Shown piece after piece: positions 17,278 through 26,540 of a DNA stretch of 64,000 bases (the first letter of the stretch is position 1; the number at the start of each line of letters is the position of its first letter). The notes below the pieces were generated by a model. It worked only from the letters and a program-made list of their open reading frames with translations, did not search any database and was not told the origin of the DNA. The position numbers and the translations under genes were made by a program. Source of the DNA: Hominisplanchenecus murintestinalis (lineage in GTDB: Bacteria; Bacillota; Clostridia; Lachnospirales; Lachnospiraceae); NCBI GenBank assembly GCA_004793585.1, contig SRZB01000002.1:248001-312000 (forward strand), read 5' to 3'.

Positions 17278-17935
17278 CCATTAAACACCTCGCCTCTCTC
17301 AGACGTACATCAAACTGCACGTAGAAATCCCTTTCTCCGTCAAAAGGTTTCCGGTAAAAATTCTGCAGGATGTATAAATTTAAATTCCTTGGACTGTCCG
17401 TACCCTGACTCTCTGCCACCAGTCTCTCAGCATCTTCCAGAAAATAATGCCAGTCTGTCACGAACTTCTCATACTGTCTCGGACTCGGCGTGTCTATCCA
17501 CTTCTTTACTTTCACCTTGCTCCTGTTGGTTTTACTGCACTCATGAACCTGCAGAAAATACCGGAACTTATGCTCTTCATAATACCGGCCCAGAGGAAAC
17601 AGGCGGCAAATTCCCGGGCGGGCTGCATGAATGCCGCACCGCCCCTCCCCGCTCAGAAACACACATGCCTCACGGCTTCCTGCCATCCTTAAATTCGGCA
17701 GAATCGTCCCGTCCACCATCCGGAGCTCCAGCGCTTCTTCCAAAAGCTCATCAAAACTTTTCCCCAAATGCATACGCAGACGGTGCACATCCAGCGGATC
17801 CAAGAGAATGGAACTTCCCATTCCCCGACAGCAGGAAGAGCACCCCTGGCAATCATGGCAGTCCACTTTTACACAGTCGTTCAAATCATACAGTTTACCG
17901 TCAGATATCTCATCCAGGCTTACTTGTCGTCTCAT
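17252..17935 (-). CDS. YkgJ-family cysteine-cluster protein
   Basis: A 227-residue protein of the YkgJ/Fe-S-oxidoreductase-like family (zinc- or iron-chelating). The N-terminal CHDCQGCSSCC cluster, the central CVFL...GRCGIH, and RPGICRLFPLG form the usual eight-cysteine arrangement. The C-terminal helical region carries no known motif. The ATG at 17935 has GGAG at 8 nt. The last 26 bp overlap the DUF2284 start. Confidence 0.88.
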   Translation of the reverse strand: MRRQVSLDEISDGKLYDLNDCVKVDCHDCQGCSSCCRGMGSSILLDPLDVHRLRMHLGKSFDELLEEALELRMVDGTILPNLRMAGSREACVFLSGEGRCGIHAARPGICRLFPLGRYYEEHKFRYFLQVHECSKTNRSKVKVKKWIDTPSPRQYEKFVTDWHYFLEDAERLVAESQGTDSPRNLNLYILQNFYRKPFDGERDFYVQFDVRLREARCLMDAQQKGND

Positions 17936-18014
17936 TTATTTTCTCCATATCTTCCAATCGGCAGCCATACACTGTAAATCCGGCCTTGCCGCCTATATAC
18001 AGTCCTGCTTCCCT

Positions 18015-19001
18015 CTACAGCATGGACGCCCTTAATTCTTCCCCGCTCTTCGCACTCAGATAAGCCGGCGCGATGTCAAAGACTGTCCTGCACCCTGTCT
18101 GCCCCTCGCTTGCCAGACGGTAAGCCGCCCGTGCATACGCTGCGATTACGGAAGATGTAAACTCTGGGTTGGAATCCAGTTTCAGGCTGTATTCAATCAA
18201 ATGCCTGTGTTCCTTCTCCCAGCCGGTCATGCCGCTGCGAAGCACAAATCCCCCGTGTGGGATTCCACTGTGCTTTTCCTTCAATTCCTGTTCGCTGATA
18301 AAATGCACAGTTGTATCATAATCGGCAAAATAATTCGGCATCGTTTTGATTTCCTCTTCTACCTTCGCCGCATCCGCGCCTTCCTCCAGCACGACAAAAC
18401 ATTCCCTTGTATGCTTTTCCCTGGTTGTAAGCTCAGGATTCTCCCCATTTCTCACTGCCTCCAGCGCCGCGTCCACCGGAATGGTATACTGCTTCCCGTC
18501 CTTTACGCCGTTAATACGCCGGATAGCATCTGAATGTCCCTGGCTCACACCTTTGCCCCAGAACGTGTAGTCCTTTCCTTCCGGCAGAATCGCATTCGCA
18601 TACATCCTGTTCAGCGAGAACATTCCCGGATCCCAGCCCACGGAAATAATCCCTACTTTCCCTCCTTCTTTCGCCGCAGCATCCACATTCGCAAAGTGCT
18701 CCGGGATTCTGGCATGGGTATCGAAACTGTCTACAATATTGAACAGCTTCGCAAACTCCGGAGACTGCTCCGGCAAATCCGTAGCGCTGCCGCCGCAGAG
18801 AATCATCACATCAATCTTATCCTTCCAGTCTGCCGCTTCCGAAACCCGGCACACGGACGCCGTCTCTGTCAATATATGTACATCCTCCGGATTTCTCCGG
18901 GTAAATACTGCCGCCAGCTCCATGTCCGGATTCTGCCGAACCGCACATTCCACGCCGCGCCCCAGATTTCCGTAACCTAAAATTCCAATCCTAATGCTCA
19001 T
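18015..19001 (-). CDS. ddh: meso-Diaminopimelate D-dehydrogenase
   Basis: A 328-residue NADP-dependent enzyme that makes meso-DAP from tetrahydrodipicolinate in one step, for lysine and peptidoglycan synthesis. The Rossmann start IRIGILGYGNLGRGVE, CGGSATDLPEQ, VDSFDTHA, ISVGWDPGMFSLNRM and WGKGVSQGHSDA are all family signatures. Length is normal. GGAG lies 9 nt before the ATG. It is separated from the YjfB-like gene by the terminator at 19056-19092; no clear promoter of its own was found. Confidence 0.95.
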   Translation of the reverse strand: MSIRIGILGYGNLGRGVECAVRQNPDMELAAVFTRRNPEDVHILTETASVCRVSEAADWKDKIDVMILCGGSATDLPEQSPEFAKLFNIVDSFDTHARIPEHFANVDAAAKEGGKVGIISVGWDPGMFSLNRMYANAILPEGKDYTFWGKGVSQGHSDAIRRINGVKDGKQYTIPVDAALEAVRNGENPELTTREKHTRECFVVLEEGADAAKVEEEIKTMPNYFADYDTTVHFISEQELKEKHSGIPHGGFVLRSGMTGWEKEHRHLIEYSLKLDSNPEFTSSVIAAYARAAYRLASEGQTGCRTVFDIAPAYLSAKSGEELRASML

Positions 19002-19055
19002 AGCTTATTCTCCTCTCTCTGCCTGTGATTTACAGTTTACTTCCGCCGTATGTAT

Positions 19056-19092
19056 AAAAGAAACTGTGTACTAATTTCTTAGCACACAGTTT
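19056..19092 (-). terminator. Intrinsic terminator of the YjfB-like gene
   Basis: Arms AAACTGTGTACTAA (19061-19074) and TTAGCACACAGTTT (19079-19092) pair over 14 positions with one mismatch around a 4-nt loop. On the minus strand the stem is followed by CTTTTATA. It starts 4 bp after the stop of the gene at 19096. Confidence 0.7.
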
Positions 19093-19095
19093 CTC

Positions 19096-19272
19096 TTATA
19101 CCCGAATGTCAATATTCTCGCCCAATCCGGGTATCACGGCAGTTTCTATCATCTCTTCCAGAGCTGCCCCGGCATCTTCTACCGTGTCAAGCACTTTAGC
19201 CATCAGGGCAGTCCCCAAATCAATGCCTAACTCGCTCCTGGACATAGAAACTGATAATGCTGGAATATTCAT
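19096..19272 (-). CDS. YjfB-like putative motility protein
   Basis: A 58-residue protein matching the YjfB family (MNIPALSVSMSRSELG..LGTALMAKVLDT, then a helix and a short tail). YjfB-type proteins are annotated as putative motility proteins because they are often in the sigma-D regulon; no mechanism is known. The start at 19272 has GAGGTGA at 5 nt. It is a single-gene unit with its own promoter (19295-19323) and terminator (19056-19092). Confidence 0.8.
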   Translation of the reverse strand: MNIPALSVSMSRSELGIDLGTALMAKVLDTVEDAGAALEEMIETAVIPGLGENIDIRV

Positions 19273-19294
19273 ATAAATCACCTCTTCGGGTACT

Positions 19295-19323
19295 ATCATA
19301 CCAAAAACTCACCCAAAATACAA
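19295..19323 (-). promoter_or_regulatory. Sigma-A promoter of the YjfB-like gene
   Basis: Minus strand: TTGTAT (19318-19323), 17 nt, TATGAT (19295-19300), 23 bp upstream of the ATG. Despite the presumed motility role, it reads as a housekeeping rather than a sigma-D promoter. Confidence 0.6.
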
Positions 19324-19465
19324 GACTGTAATTTCTTCTTAAGTTTAATAAAAAAGGTCAATTGAAAATCCATACTTGTTTCACACAGTCCGTCAGTGTT
19401 TCCGTTTCAGAATCAGAAATTTCAGATTACCGGACAGATTATACAAGGCGATTAGAAATAGGGAT

Positions 19466-19744
19466 TTAGCAGTAGTAACGGATTTTCTTAAAATACATAA
19501 GCCATTTATTCTCTATATCACTATGCCTTGCCGCAATGATATCCATAATATCCCTTAATTTCTTGTTGGGGATGTGCGAGTTATTATGGCAGAGCAGGCA
19601 ACGCCCAGATTGAGTAAGCCATATCTTAGTTGCGTTTTCATAAGGAACCCCCTCGGAAACATGAACGTGTATCGGTTCCAAAGGTTCATTTTCATTAGAC
19701 CAGAAATACACCAGGTAAGAGCCGATTTTAAAAATTTGCGGCAT
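19466..19744 (-). CDS. DUF4160 protein
   Basis: A 92-residue protein with the DUF4160 layout: MPQIFKIGSYLVYFWSNE, then EPIHVHV, then a Cys/Asn region and LRDIMDIIAARHSDIENKW. DUF4160 genes usually come in pairs with a second small protein and have been suggested to be toxin-antitoxin-like; this is not demonstrated. The start at 19744 has GGGGGA at 7 nt. It overlaps the upstream partner gene by 17 bp. Confidence 0.85.
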   Translation of the reverse strand: MPQIFKIGSYLVYFWSNENEPLEPIHVHVSEGVPYENATKIWLTQSGRCLLCHNNSHIPNKKLRDIMDIIAARHSDIENKWLMYFKKIRYYC

Positions 19745-20006
19745 TATCAAATCCCCCTTCTCTCGCAAGACGGATTACGATATGCGCCACGGATTGGAGG
19801 TATTCTTGGAATATTTCAATTTCTTCCGGGGAGAATCCGTCAATATTCCTCCATTCGTAAGAAGGTAAATAACATTCGGCAGAATGGAATCCACCATAAA
19901 CAGGCTTTTCAAAATAAACCTTTACAGTTTCTGCTCCGTCAGAATCATAAACCTCAGAATGGACAACCTCTGTTTTATCCTCCAGCGTCATAAATGGGTA
20001 CATCAT
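19728..20006 (-). CDS. Small acidic partner of the DUF4160 protein, unrecognised family
   Basis: A soluble, acidic protein of about 92 residues with a beta-rich first half (KTEVVHSEVYD..GAETVKVYFEKP) and a helical second half (EEIEIFQEYLQSVAHIVIRLA). DUF4160 genes are typically preceded by DUF2442 proteins; this one holds that position but does not clearly look like DUF2442. The ATG at 20006 has AAGGAG upstream. Its 17-bp overlap with the DUF4160 gene implies joint expression. Confidence 0.65.
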   Translation of the reverse strand: MMYPFMTLEDKTEVVHSEVYDSDGAETVKVYFEKPVYGGFHSAECYLPSYEWRNIDGFSPEEIEIFQEYLQSVAHIVIRLAREGGFDNAANF

Positions 20007-20318
20007 AATAAAAATCTCCTTTCTGTTCAGCACGTTTGGGTTAACAAGGCTTCGTTGGCTCTAATACCACGGCTGCTACCGCAAAAAAATTATATCCTTA
20101 TATCAAAATCATCCTGCAGAATCTTTTCCTTTTTCTCCGCTATGTCCCCAATTATATTTTCTTTCTAAATCACATACCAGGTGATTGTATTTTCCCGGTA
20201 TTTCGGTGAGCGTGAACATATCTGTTTTCTGCATTTATCTTACCACAAACCATACGAATAATCCATATGCTAATTTCATCCTGGTAATCACCGCGAACAG
20301 AACGCCGGAAGCCACATG
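20007..20318. other. Boundary gap without a clear gene
   Basis: This 312-bp gap separates the signalling island from the DUF4160 module. No good intrinsic terminator follows the vWA-FHA stop at 20319. A perfect TATAAT lies upstream of the DUF4160 pair (minus strand) but lacks a convincing -35 box. A 41-codon minus-strand ORF (20109-20234) has no ribosome site and no recognisable content. Confidence 0.5.
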
Positions 20319-23198
20319 TTATCTCAGCTCCAGCACATTATCCGCATCCCCTATCGCCAGCAGCGCGCCTTTGGGAAGCCTATACGGCTCCCTGCTTTTC
20401 AGCCTCTGGTCATTATAAAATGTACCGTTTGAAGAGTAGTCTGTCACCTGATATACATTATCCGGCAGCATCTCTATCACGCAGTGGAGCCTGCTCACCT
20501 GGCTGTGTGCCAACTGAATATCGCAGATAGATTTCCGTCCTACGGTACACCTCTGCCCCGGAGCCATCGGATAGCTGCGGCCGTTGAATATCCCAAACGC
20601 CCCATAAACAGCTCCTGTCGGCGTATAGAAATTCCCCGCCGCCCCCATACCTGAAACCGCTATCTTCTTTCTTCTGGATATACTCACCAATACAATAGCC
20701 AGGAATACGGCAAGAATAGCTATTGCAACAATGACAGCCAGTATCATATAGAGCTTTGCATGGTCTTTCACTTCTTCCATCGTCCCATTCGACTCTGTTT
20801 TATAAGTTGTCTCGAACTTGCCGTCCCCGTTTTCATCTACCTTTAGATACGTAGCGTTTAATTCGCCCGTATTCGAAATCGCTTTCGTAGATGCAGTTAC
20901 CGCAATGCCCGGAAATTCACGGATATCGTCATACTCCCCGCTCTCATTTGGAAATTTGACCGTATAGTCCATCGTTCCGCTGTCATATCCCTCAATCTGT
21001 ATATCATAATCCTGATCCATGTCCAGCCGCAGGATTTTCACTCTGTCCCAGGCTTCTGGTTCCTCATAATACCCATATTCATCATAAACTTCCTCCGGCC
21101 CATCCTGGATATTCTCATACGTAAGCGTCCCAAAAGAAGTCCTGGTATTCTCCGACTCTGCTTTCGAGGACAGCATATCCTCCCCGCTGCTTACCGTCAC
21201 ATCCACCGGGCACGCGATGCGGACGTAGACATAACGCTTCCCTCCAATCTGGTTCGCGATATCATCAAAGAAAAATACCAGATCCTCCGCCGAATTCACC
21301 TCATAATGCAGACCCGGGCTGGCAACGCCCCCCATCATCTGCTGGGCGCTGTACAAATATCCAGGATCCACATTTCCAAAAAATCCCAGTGTATAAATGA
21401 TATACCCTCTGTCCTTCATCTCCTCCGCATACTGAACCAGGGGGGCTGAATAATCGCCATAATCGTTCGGCCCTTCGTTTGGAAACCCGTCCGACATAAG
21501 CATGATGATTTTCCTGTCCGCCTGGCTGCCCTGTAGAATCTCGTCCGCCTGTTCCAGACCCGCATATGTATTCGTACCGCCGCCATCATAAATGTTTTCA
21601 ATTGTCTCCTGCAGTTCCCCGCTGCTGTCCGTCAGCCCGCACTCCACCACCGCTGTATCATCGTAAGTTACGACAGCTACCCGGGAATCCTTTTCAAAGA
21701 CAGTGTCCACAAATTTCACTGCCGCTTCCTTTGTCTGGTTCAGCGGTTCGCCGGACATGCTGCCGGAGCGGTCGAGGACGAGGACGACGTCTCTGGAAGC
21801 GTCGCTGCTCTCGTTTTCATCCTTTTTACTTTCTTCTTTTTCTACGACTGTATTTCCTTCCGGACTTTTATACATTCCTTGATAAATTTTTACATATTTA
21901 TTTATTAACCGTAATATCCCTTCTCTCATCTTTGTCTGCGAATTACTTAGTGAAAGTAGTTCTTGGACTGTGGCTATATTGTCACGATAAAAAATATTGT
22001 TAATAGCGCTGCCTATGACCCCACTGTTAAGATAATCCTCCATCCAAACGTTAGAAAATTCATTTCCATACATCTGAAATTGTATATACGCCTTAAAACA
22101 GGCAAGAAATGTTTGTGCATTTATGGCAGTACGACTGCCCATATAATCAGAAGCCGCGCTCATCATACCTTGTTTCAAATAACAGTCTGCTGTATAAAGC
22201 AACGCCAATTTCAAATTATTTGATGCGCTATTTGTAGTATCAAAACAGACATCCAGGCCTGACACGTCCAATCCTATAGTTTTTAAAACAGGATTTGCGT
22301 CACATAATTTATCCCAGATAAAGTCACATCCCTGATTCCACAAATAATCCAAAGCTTTTCCCTGAACATAATCTAACGTACTTTTCTGAAAAATATCAAT
22401 CAATTCATCTGCCGCTTTTATAAAATCTTGATTAGGAGAATCCTCTGATACACAAGCGTCTCTTGCCGCTTTCAATAAATATATGCGTTCCTCTTTCACC
22501 TGCTGAAGCGCCAAGTATTCCGACATCATATCTATTAAATCTTTTATATTATCTACATGTTTTTTTACTTTTGAAAGAGCAGTGTTCAAATCTTCTGCTA
22601 TTTTTACATTGTTATAAAAGTCAACTGCTTCGCCAACTGTCATTCCATCGATGTAATCTGCCGTGTTATCTGCTAATTCTTCTGAAAGAAGCGCATACAG
22701 TTTCATGCTTAATTTTGTTTCATTATTCTCCAATTCTACCGAAATATTTTCGCTTTCAGCGTCATACTTTATATATTCCATAAGTAAAACTTCATATATG
22801 TACTTTTGTTCATTAAAAAACTGATTGCGGTATTCGTTATTAAAATATACACTCCATGCAGTTGACATAACCACTAACGGTTCATCTTCTAAAAGATATC
22901 CTCCTAATTGCTTATATATTGGCTCTGAAAAACTCTGGAACATTGGATATATCCCATTCTGGTCATTATTAAATCCAAAAATCATGGTATCTGCCATCCA
23001 TACATCACAATCAGGAATGCTCTTCGTTACTTGCCCTTCATTTACGCTTTCTATATCCTCAGCCTGCTCCTCTAAAGTTTTAAGTATCCTATCTTCTTGT
23101 TTCTCCTCTTGTGCCCAAACAATTGTCATTCCACAAACCCTCGTCACCAGCAAAATAATAGTAAGCAAAACAACGATTGTTTTTATATGGTTTTTCAT
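20319..23198 (-). CDS. Secreted vWA domain protein with TM and cytoplasmic FHA domain
   Basis: 959 residues. A signal peptide (TIVVLLTIILLVTRVCG) is followed by a helical extracellular region of about 440 residues with no known domain. A von Willebrand A domain follows with the metal-binding DRSGSMSG (near 467) and DGFPNEG, then a beta region, a membrane helix (about 815-837) and a C-terminal FHA domain (GRKS, SRLHC, SSNGTFYN). It should bind ligands outside the cell and phosphothreonine inside it. It is the last gene of the signalling island, 16 bp after the LRR gene. The N-terminal half is strikingly AT-rich (about 25% GC near 22.6 kb) compared with the vWA/FHA half (about 67% near 21.7 kb). 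Confidence 0.88.
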   Translation of the reverse strand: MKNHIKTIVVLLTIILLVTRVCGMTIVWAQEEKQEDRILKTLEEQAEDIESVNEGQVTKSIPDCDVWMADTMIFGFNNDQNGIYPMFQSFSEPIYKQLGGYLLEDEPLVVMSTAWSVYFNNEYRNQFFNEQKYIYEVLLMEYIKYDAESENISVELENNETKLSMKLYALLSEELADNTADYIDGMTVGEAVDFYNNVKIAEDLNTALSKVKKHVDNIKDLIDMMSEYLALQQVKEERIYLLKAARDACVSEDSPNQDFIKAADELIDIFQKSTLDYVQGKALDYLWNQGCDFIWDKLCDANPVLKTIGLDVSGLDVCFDTTNSASNNLKLALLYTADCYLKQGMMSAASDYMGSRTAINAQTFLACFKAYIQFQMYGNEFSNVWMEDYLNSGVIGSAINNIFYRDNIATVQELLSLSNSQTKMREGILRLINKYVKIYQGMYKSPEGNTVVEKEESKKDENESSDASRDVVLVLDRSGSMSGEPLNQTKEAAVKFVDTVFEKDSRVAVVTYDDTAVVECGLTDSSGELQETIENIYDGGGTNTYAGLEQADEILQGSQADRKIIMLMSDGFPNEGPNDYGDYSAPLVQYAEEMKDRGYIIYTLGFFGNVDPGYLYSAQQMMGGVASPGLHYEVNSAEDLVFFFDDIANQIGGKRYVYVRIACPVDVTVSSGEDMLSSKAESENTRTSFGTLTYENIQDGPEEVYDEYGYYEEPEAWDRVKILRLDMDQDYDIQIEGYDSGTMDYTVKFPNESGEYDDIREFPGIAVTASTKAISNTGELNATYLKVDENGDGKFETTYKTESNGTMEEVKDHAKLYMILAVIVAIAILAVFLAIVLVSISRRKKIAVSGMGAAGNFYTPTGAVYGAFGIFNGRSYPMAPGQRCTVGRKSICDIQLAHSQVSRLHCVIEMLPDNVYQVTDYSSNGTFYNDQRLKSREPYRLPKGALLAIGDADNVLELR

Positions 23199-23214
23199 CT
23201 GTCAAATTCTCCTT

Positions 23215-26200
23215 TTATTTCACAATCCTTACACCCTTTGCCTGTCCCTTTTTCTTCAGCAGCTTCTTATATGCTTTCAGCTTCACTTTCGGCGCTTTGA
23301 TGACTGCTTTCGCATGGATGCCTTTGAAAGCATTCTTCCCAACTTTTTTCAGCTTCGTTGACTTAATGGTAATTTTCTTCAACGCTTTACATCCGCTGAA
23401 TGCCTTCGCCCCGATAGACGTCACATTTTTTCCAATAGTAACTCTTTTTAACCTCTTGCAGTTCTTAAACGCATTCTTCCCGACAGCAGTTACTTTAAAG
23501 TTCTTTTTATTGATTTTGACTGTATCGCCTGTTTTCAGGGTGGTAAGTTTGTTCGCGTCCTTTTTGCCGGCGGTTCCTGTGAGAGCAACTTCTCCTGTGC
23601 CGTCCGCGCGGACTTTGCTTACTTTGTATTTCAGGCGTCCGACTTTTACGGTCTGACCCATTGATGTACCGTTATTCTCTCCCCGCCGTGCAGAAATAGA
23701 CGCAACCAAAACATTCCTTTTATCATACAATTCAACTTTACGAAACTTTGAAAATTTAGCCTTGTCTATTCCATGTACTGTCAAAAATCCTGCCTCTCCA
23801 TCCAACACCGCTGACTCTACCACTGTATATATTGAATATGAATCTTCTTCCTTTGCTGCATAACATTTAATTGTGACATAATCCAGGGATGACACCATAT
23901 GTCCCAGTTGTGTTTTGATGAAAATATAACACTTTCCGTTCACTCCTTGATATATGCTAACATAAGAATCACTATATTCTTTTGACATCACAATTCTATA
24001 TCCTTTTTGTCTTGACAGCCTTTTTTCAAACACGGCTTTTATTTTAACATTTTCCGATGCAGTAAAACGGTATTTTTTATTTGATGATACCAGCCTGTCC
24101 CCGACATACCATCCCGAAAATGACCAGGTATCATCCAGGGCAAGCGATGTCAGCTCGACTCTTTCTCCCTTTGAATACTTCCCTTTTCCAAACACAATTC
24201 CCCCTTCCATTGCCTCAGCTTCTATTGTAACAAAAGCATCGATCTCTTCAGCCTTTGTTTCATCATCCTCTGTAACGGAAGCATCACTCTCTTCAGTCTT
24301 TGTTTCATCCTCCCCTATATTTGTCGCTGAAAACTGGCTTCCGGAATATGTGATATATTTATATTTCTTCTTACAATATTCTTCTACCTGACCGCCCCTG
24401 GCTCCTTTTACCACAACATCCTTTGGAAGGCCAGACAGTACCGTTTCATATATCCCTTTTACATAAGATGGTATTGTTATATTATGTATGCTCTTTGCGT
24501 CTTTCTGGTCGTATCCCACCGCTGCCAGATAAACCCCTTCCGTACTCCTGATATCAAATGTCAATTGCCCTGCTGAAAATATAATGCTTTCCACAACACT
24601 ATCTTCATATATGCTCGTTCCGATATAGCCATTCGTAGAATCTACGACATACCATGTCTCTCCATCAAATGCTACTCCCATCTCATGTCCTGGTATTATA
24701 ATAGATCCTACTGGGATTCCCTCTAAATATAACATATAGTTTGTCAACTGTGTAAAGCACATGCAGTTTCCATATAAACGCTGGAATATCATGTACACAG
24801 ACTCTATACTATTGCCAGACATTGACCCCAGCCTGTATGCGACATGTTCATGTACCCATTGAGATATGGTATCTATTTTTTGTTTGTCTGTGGTACAGTC
24901 CTTCACTAAATCATCCGTAAAACGTTTTAATTCTATATACTCTTCCCGCAATATATTATATTCGTGTATAATACTTGGCTGGTATCCCGCGAAATTTCCA
25001 TTTTCATCGCGGTAAGAAATCGACGGATATGCCGGTTCTCCATATGTTAAATCATTGCTTATCGGCAACAGCTCTATTAACCGATTCGCATCATACTCAT
25101 ATTCTATTTTTTCATTTGTTTCTATATCCGTAAATGCCCTTCCATAATTCTCCGCATATCTATGTGCAGTAGAATTAGCATACCCATATATTACAGTGTT
25201 CTTCGGTATTACATTATTACTCTGAAAAAAAACGCAATTTCTTGCCTCAAATATTATATTTTCTAAATTACCACACTCCGCAAATGCTGACTCCCCCAAA
25301 AATAATAGGCTTGTGGGAATGGTAATGGTTTCAAGACTTCTACAACCCAAAAATGCCCTTGCCCCGATTCTTTCCACGCAGTTTTCCATTTCTACTTTTT
25401 TAAGAGATGTTGCGTACATTAATGCGTTGTCTCCAATTATTTTTACACTTGGCGGAAATATCAGTTCTTTTAGATGTTTGTTCCCACTCATTCTATGGAC
25501 GGTTTTTACCGTAGGAGGAATCGTATAAGAAGTTGCTGTCTTGCCTTCCGGATATTCATACATAGTCTCCTGAGCCTTATCGAAAAGCACGCCATCTATG
25601 GATGAGTAAAATTTATTTTGAGGATGAACATTTATAGCTTCTAACTGTACGGCATTAAAACACATAGGGTTAGACGTATACATATCTTCAACAGTTTTCG
25701 GGATGGTTATCGTTCTTAACTTTTTGCAGCTATTAAATATTCCACTCTCCATCTCCACCAGCCCATCATTTAAAGACACCTCTTCTAAATTAGTACATTC
25801 TGAAAACGCATACTTGCCAACTGTTTTTACCGTACTGGGAAATATTATGCTTTTAATATATCTATTATTTTCAAATGCACTTCCTCTTATGGTTTCCACG
25901 CCTGGCAATATCTCATAACTTTCTGCTTCCTTGCCTTCTGGATATACTTCTAATGTTTTCTTGTCTTTACTAAACAATATTCCATTTATAGATGTATAAT
26001 TCTTATTCGCCCCATCAACATTTATCGTGTGAATGTATCCTTCTTGCAAAACATGTTCGTAATCTGTTCCTGCTGAAAAAGCATGTGCATCTATTTCTTC
26101 AACTGTAGATGATATAGTTACGCTTGTGACTTTTGTGTGGCCAAACACATACCACCTTAATTTTTTCACGGTGTATTCCCCTAATTTTTCCGGGATAATT

Positions 26201-26373
26201 ACTTCTGTTTCTGTTCCTTCATATCTCCCTATTACAGCATATCCATTCTCCACATAATACATCCAGTCCCCTGAATGTTCCCATGTTGCCTGAGCTGCTT
26301 TTACTTTTATATTTACGCCAAGCGCCACCAAAAAGAGTAATACCATAATTTTTATGCGCCGCATCTTTCGCAT
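23215..26373 (-). CDS. LRR_5/BspA-like surface protein with transglutaminase-like domain
   Basis: 1052 residues with a signal peptide ending near KVKAA. BspA-type leucine-rich repeats occupy about 35-400 (units such as TSVTISSTVEEIDAHAF). A transglutaminase-like domain (about 440-600) shows a possible triad: Cys in YGNCMCF (near 537), His in PGHEMG (near 564), Asp in VVDSTNG (near 577). An InlB-B-like repeat (FSGWYVGD..V..N..Y.FTA) lies around 710-770. A K-rich terminal module with three more LRR units (about 955-1052) closes the protein. There is no TM or sortase motif. GGGGAGAGG precedes the ATG. The last 450 bp are GC-richer than the rest, as if the terminal module were a shared cassette. 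Confidence 0.88.
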   Translation of the reverse strand: MRKMRRIKIMVLLFLVALGVNIKVKAAQATWEHSGDWMYYVENGYAVIGRYEGTETEVIIPEKLGEYTVKKLRWYVFGHTKVTSVTISSTVEEIDAHAFSAGTDYEHVLQEGYIHTINVDGANKNYTSINGILFSKDKKTLEVYPEGKEAESYEILPGVETIRGSAFENNRYIKSIIFPSTVKTVGKYAFSECTNLEEVSLNDGLVEMESGIFNSCKKLRTITIPKTVEDMYTSNPMCFNAVQLEAINVHPQNKFYSSIDGVLFDKAQETMYEYPEGKTATSYTIPPTVKTVHRMSGNKHLKELIFPPSVKIIGDNALMYATSLKKVEMENCVERIGARAFLGCRSLETITIPTSLLFLGESAFAECGNLENIIFEARNCVFFQSNNVIPKNTVIYGYANSTAHRYAENYGRAFTDIETNEKIEYEYDANRLIELLPISNDLTYGEPAYPSISYRDENGNFAGYQPSIIHEYNILREEYIELKRFTDDLVKDCTTDKQKIDTISQWVHEHVAYRLGSMSGNSIESVYMIFQRLYGNCMCFTQLTNYMLYLEGIPVGSIIIPGHEMGVAFDGETWYVVDSTNGYIGTSIYEDSVVESIIFSAGQLTFDIRSTEGVYLAAVGYDQKDAKSIHNITIPSYVKGIYETVLSGLPKDVVVKGARGGQVEEYCKKKYKYITYSGSQFSATNIGEDETKTEESDASVTEDDETKAEEIDAFVTIEAEAMEGGIVFGKGKYSKGERVELTSLALDDTWSFSGWYVGDRLVSSNKKYRFTASENVKIKAVFEKRLSRQKGYRIVMSKEYSDSYVSIYQGVNGKCYIFIKTQLGHMVSSLDYVTIKCYAAKEEDSYSIYTVVESAVLDGEAGFLTVHGIDKAKFSKFRKVELYDKRNVLVASISARRGENNGTSMGQTVKVGRLKYKVSKVRADGTGEVALTGTAGKKDANKLTTLKTGDTVKINKKNFKVTAVGKNAFKNCKRLKRVTIGKNVTSIGAKAFSGCKALKKITIKSTKLKKVGKNAFKGIHAKAVIKAPKVKLKAYKKLLKKKGQAKGVRIVK

Positions 26374-26396
26374 AATCCTCTCCCCTTCCCGCTTAT

Positions 26397-26540
26397 TTAC
26401 ATTTTCCTCTTCTTCCCCGTGGAATAGTCATATTTATATGTCGTCGCTTTCCAACCTTTGGAATATGCCACATATGTAACCGACTTTTCGTCAATCGCCG
26501 TTATAAAACTTCCCTTATAATTTTATCTCTTAGATACTTC
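26397..26540 (-). pseudogene. In-frame 3' remnant of the zinc-ribbon membrane gene
   Basis: Directly after the TAA at 26541 the same frame continues: five codons, a second TAA, then 40 open codons including GSFITAIDEKSVTYVAYSKG and a basic YDYSTGKKRKM end, stopping at 26397. The stretch reads as real protein, has no ribosome site or start of its own, and sits in frame with the gene upstream. The parent gene seems to have been longer and to have acquired two nonsense codons. Confidence 0.55.

Noticed and set aside
20109-20234. 41-codon minus-strand ORF (MQKTDMFTLTEIPGKYNHLV...)
   Set aside because: No ribosome site, no recognisable family, and overlapping alternative frames look equally coding-like.
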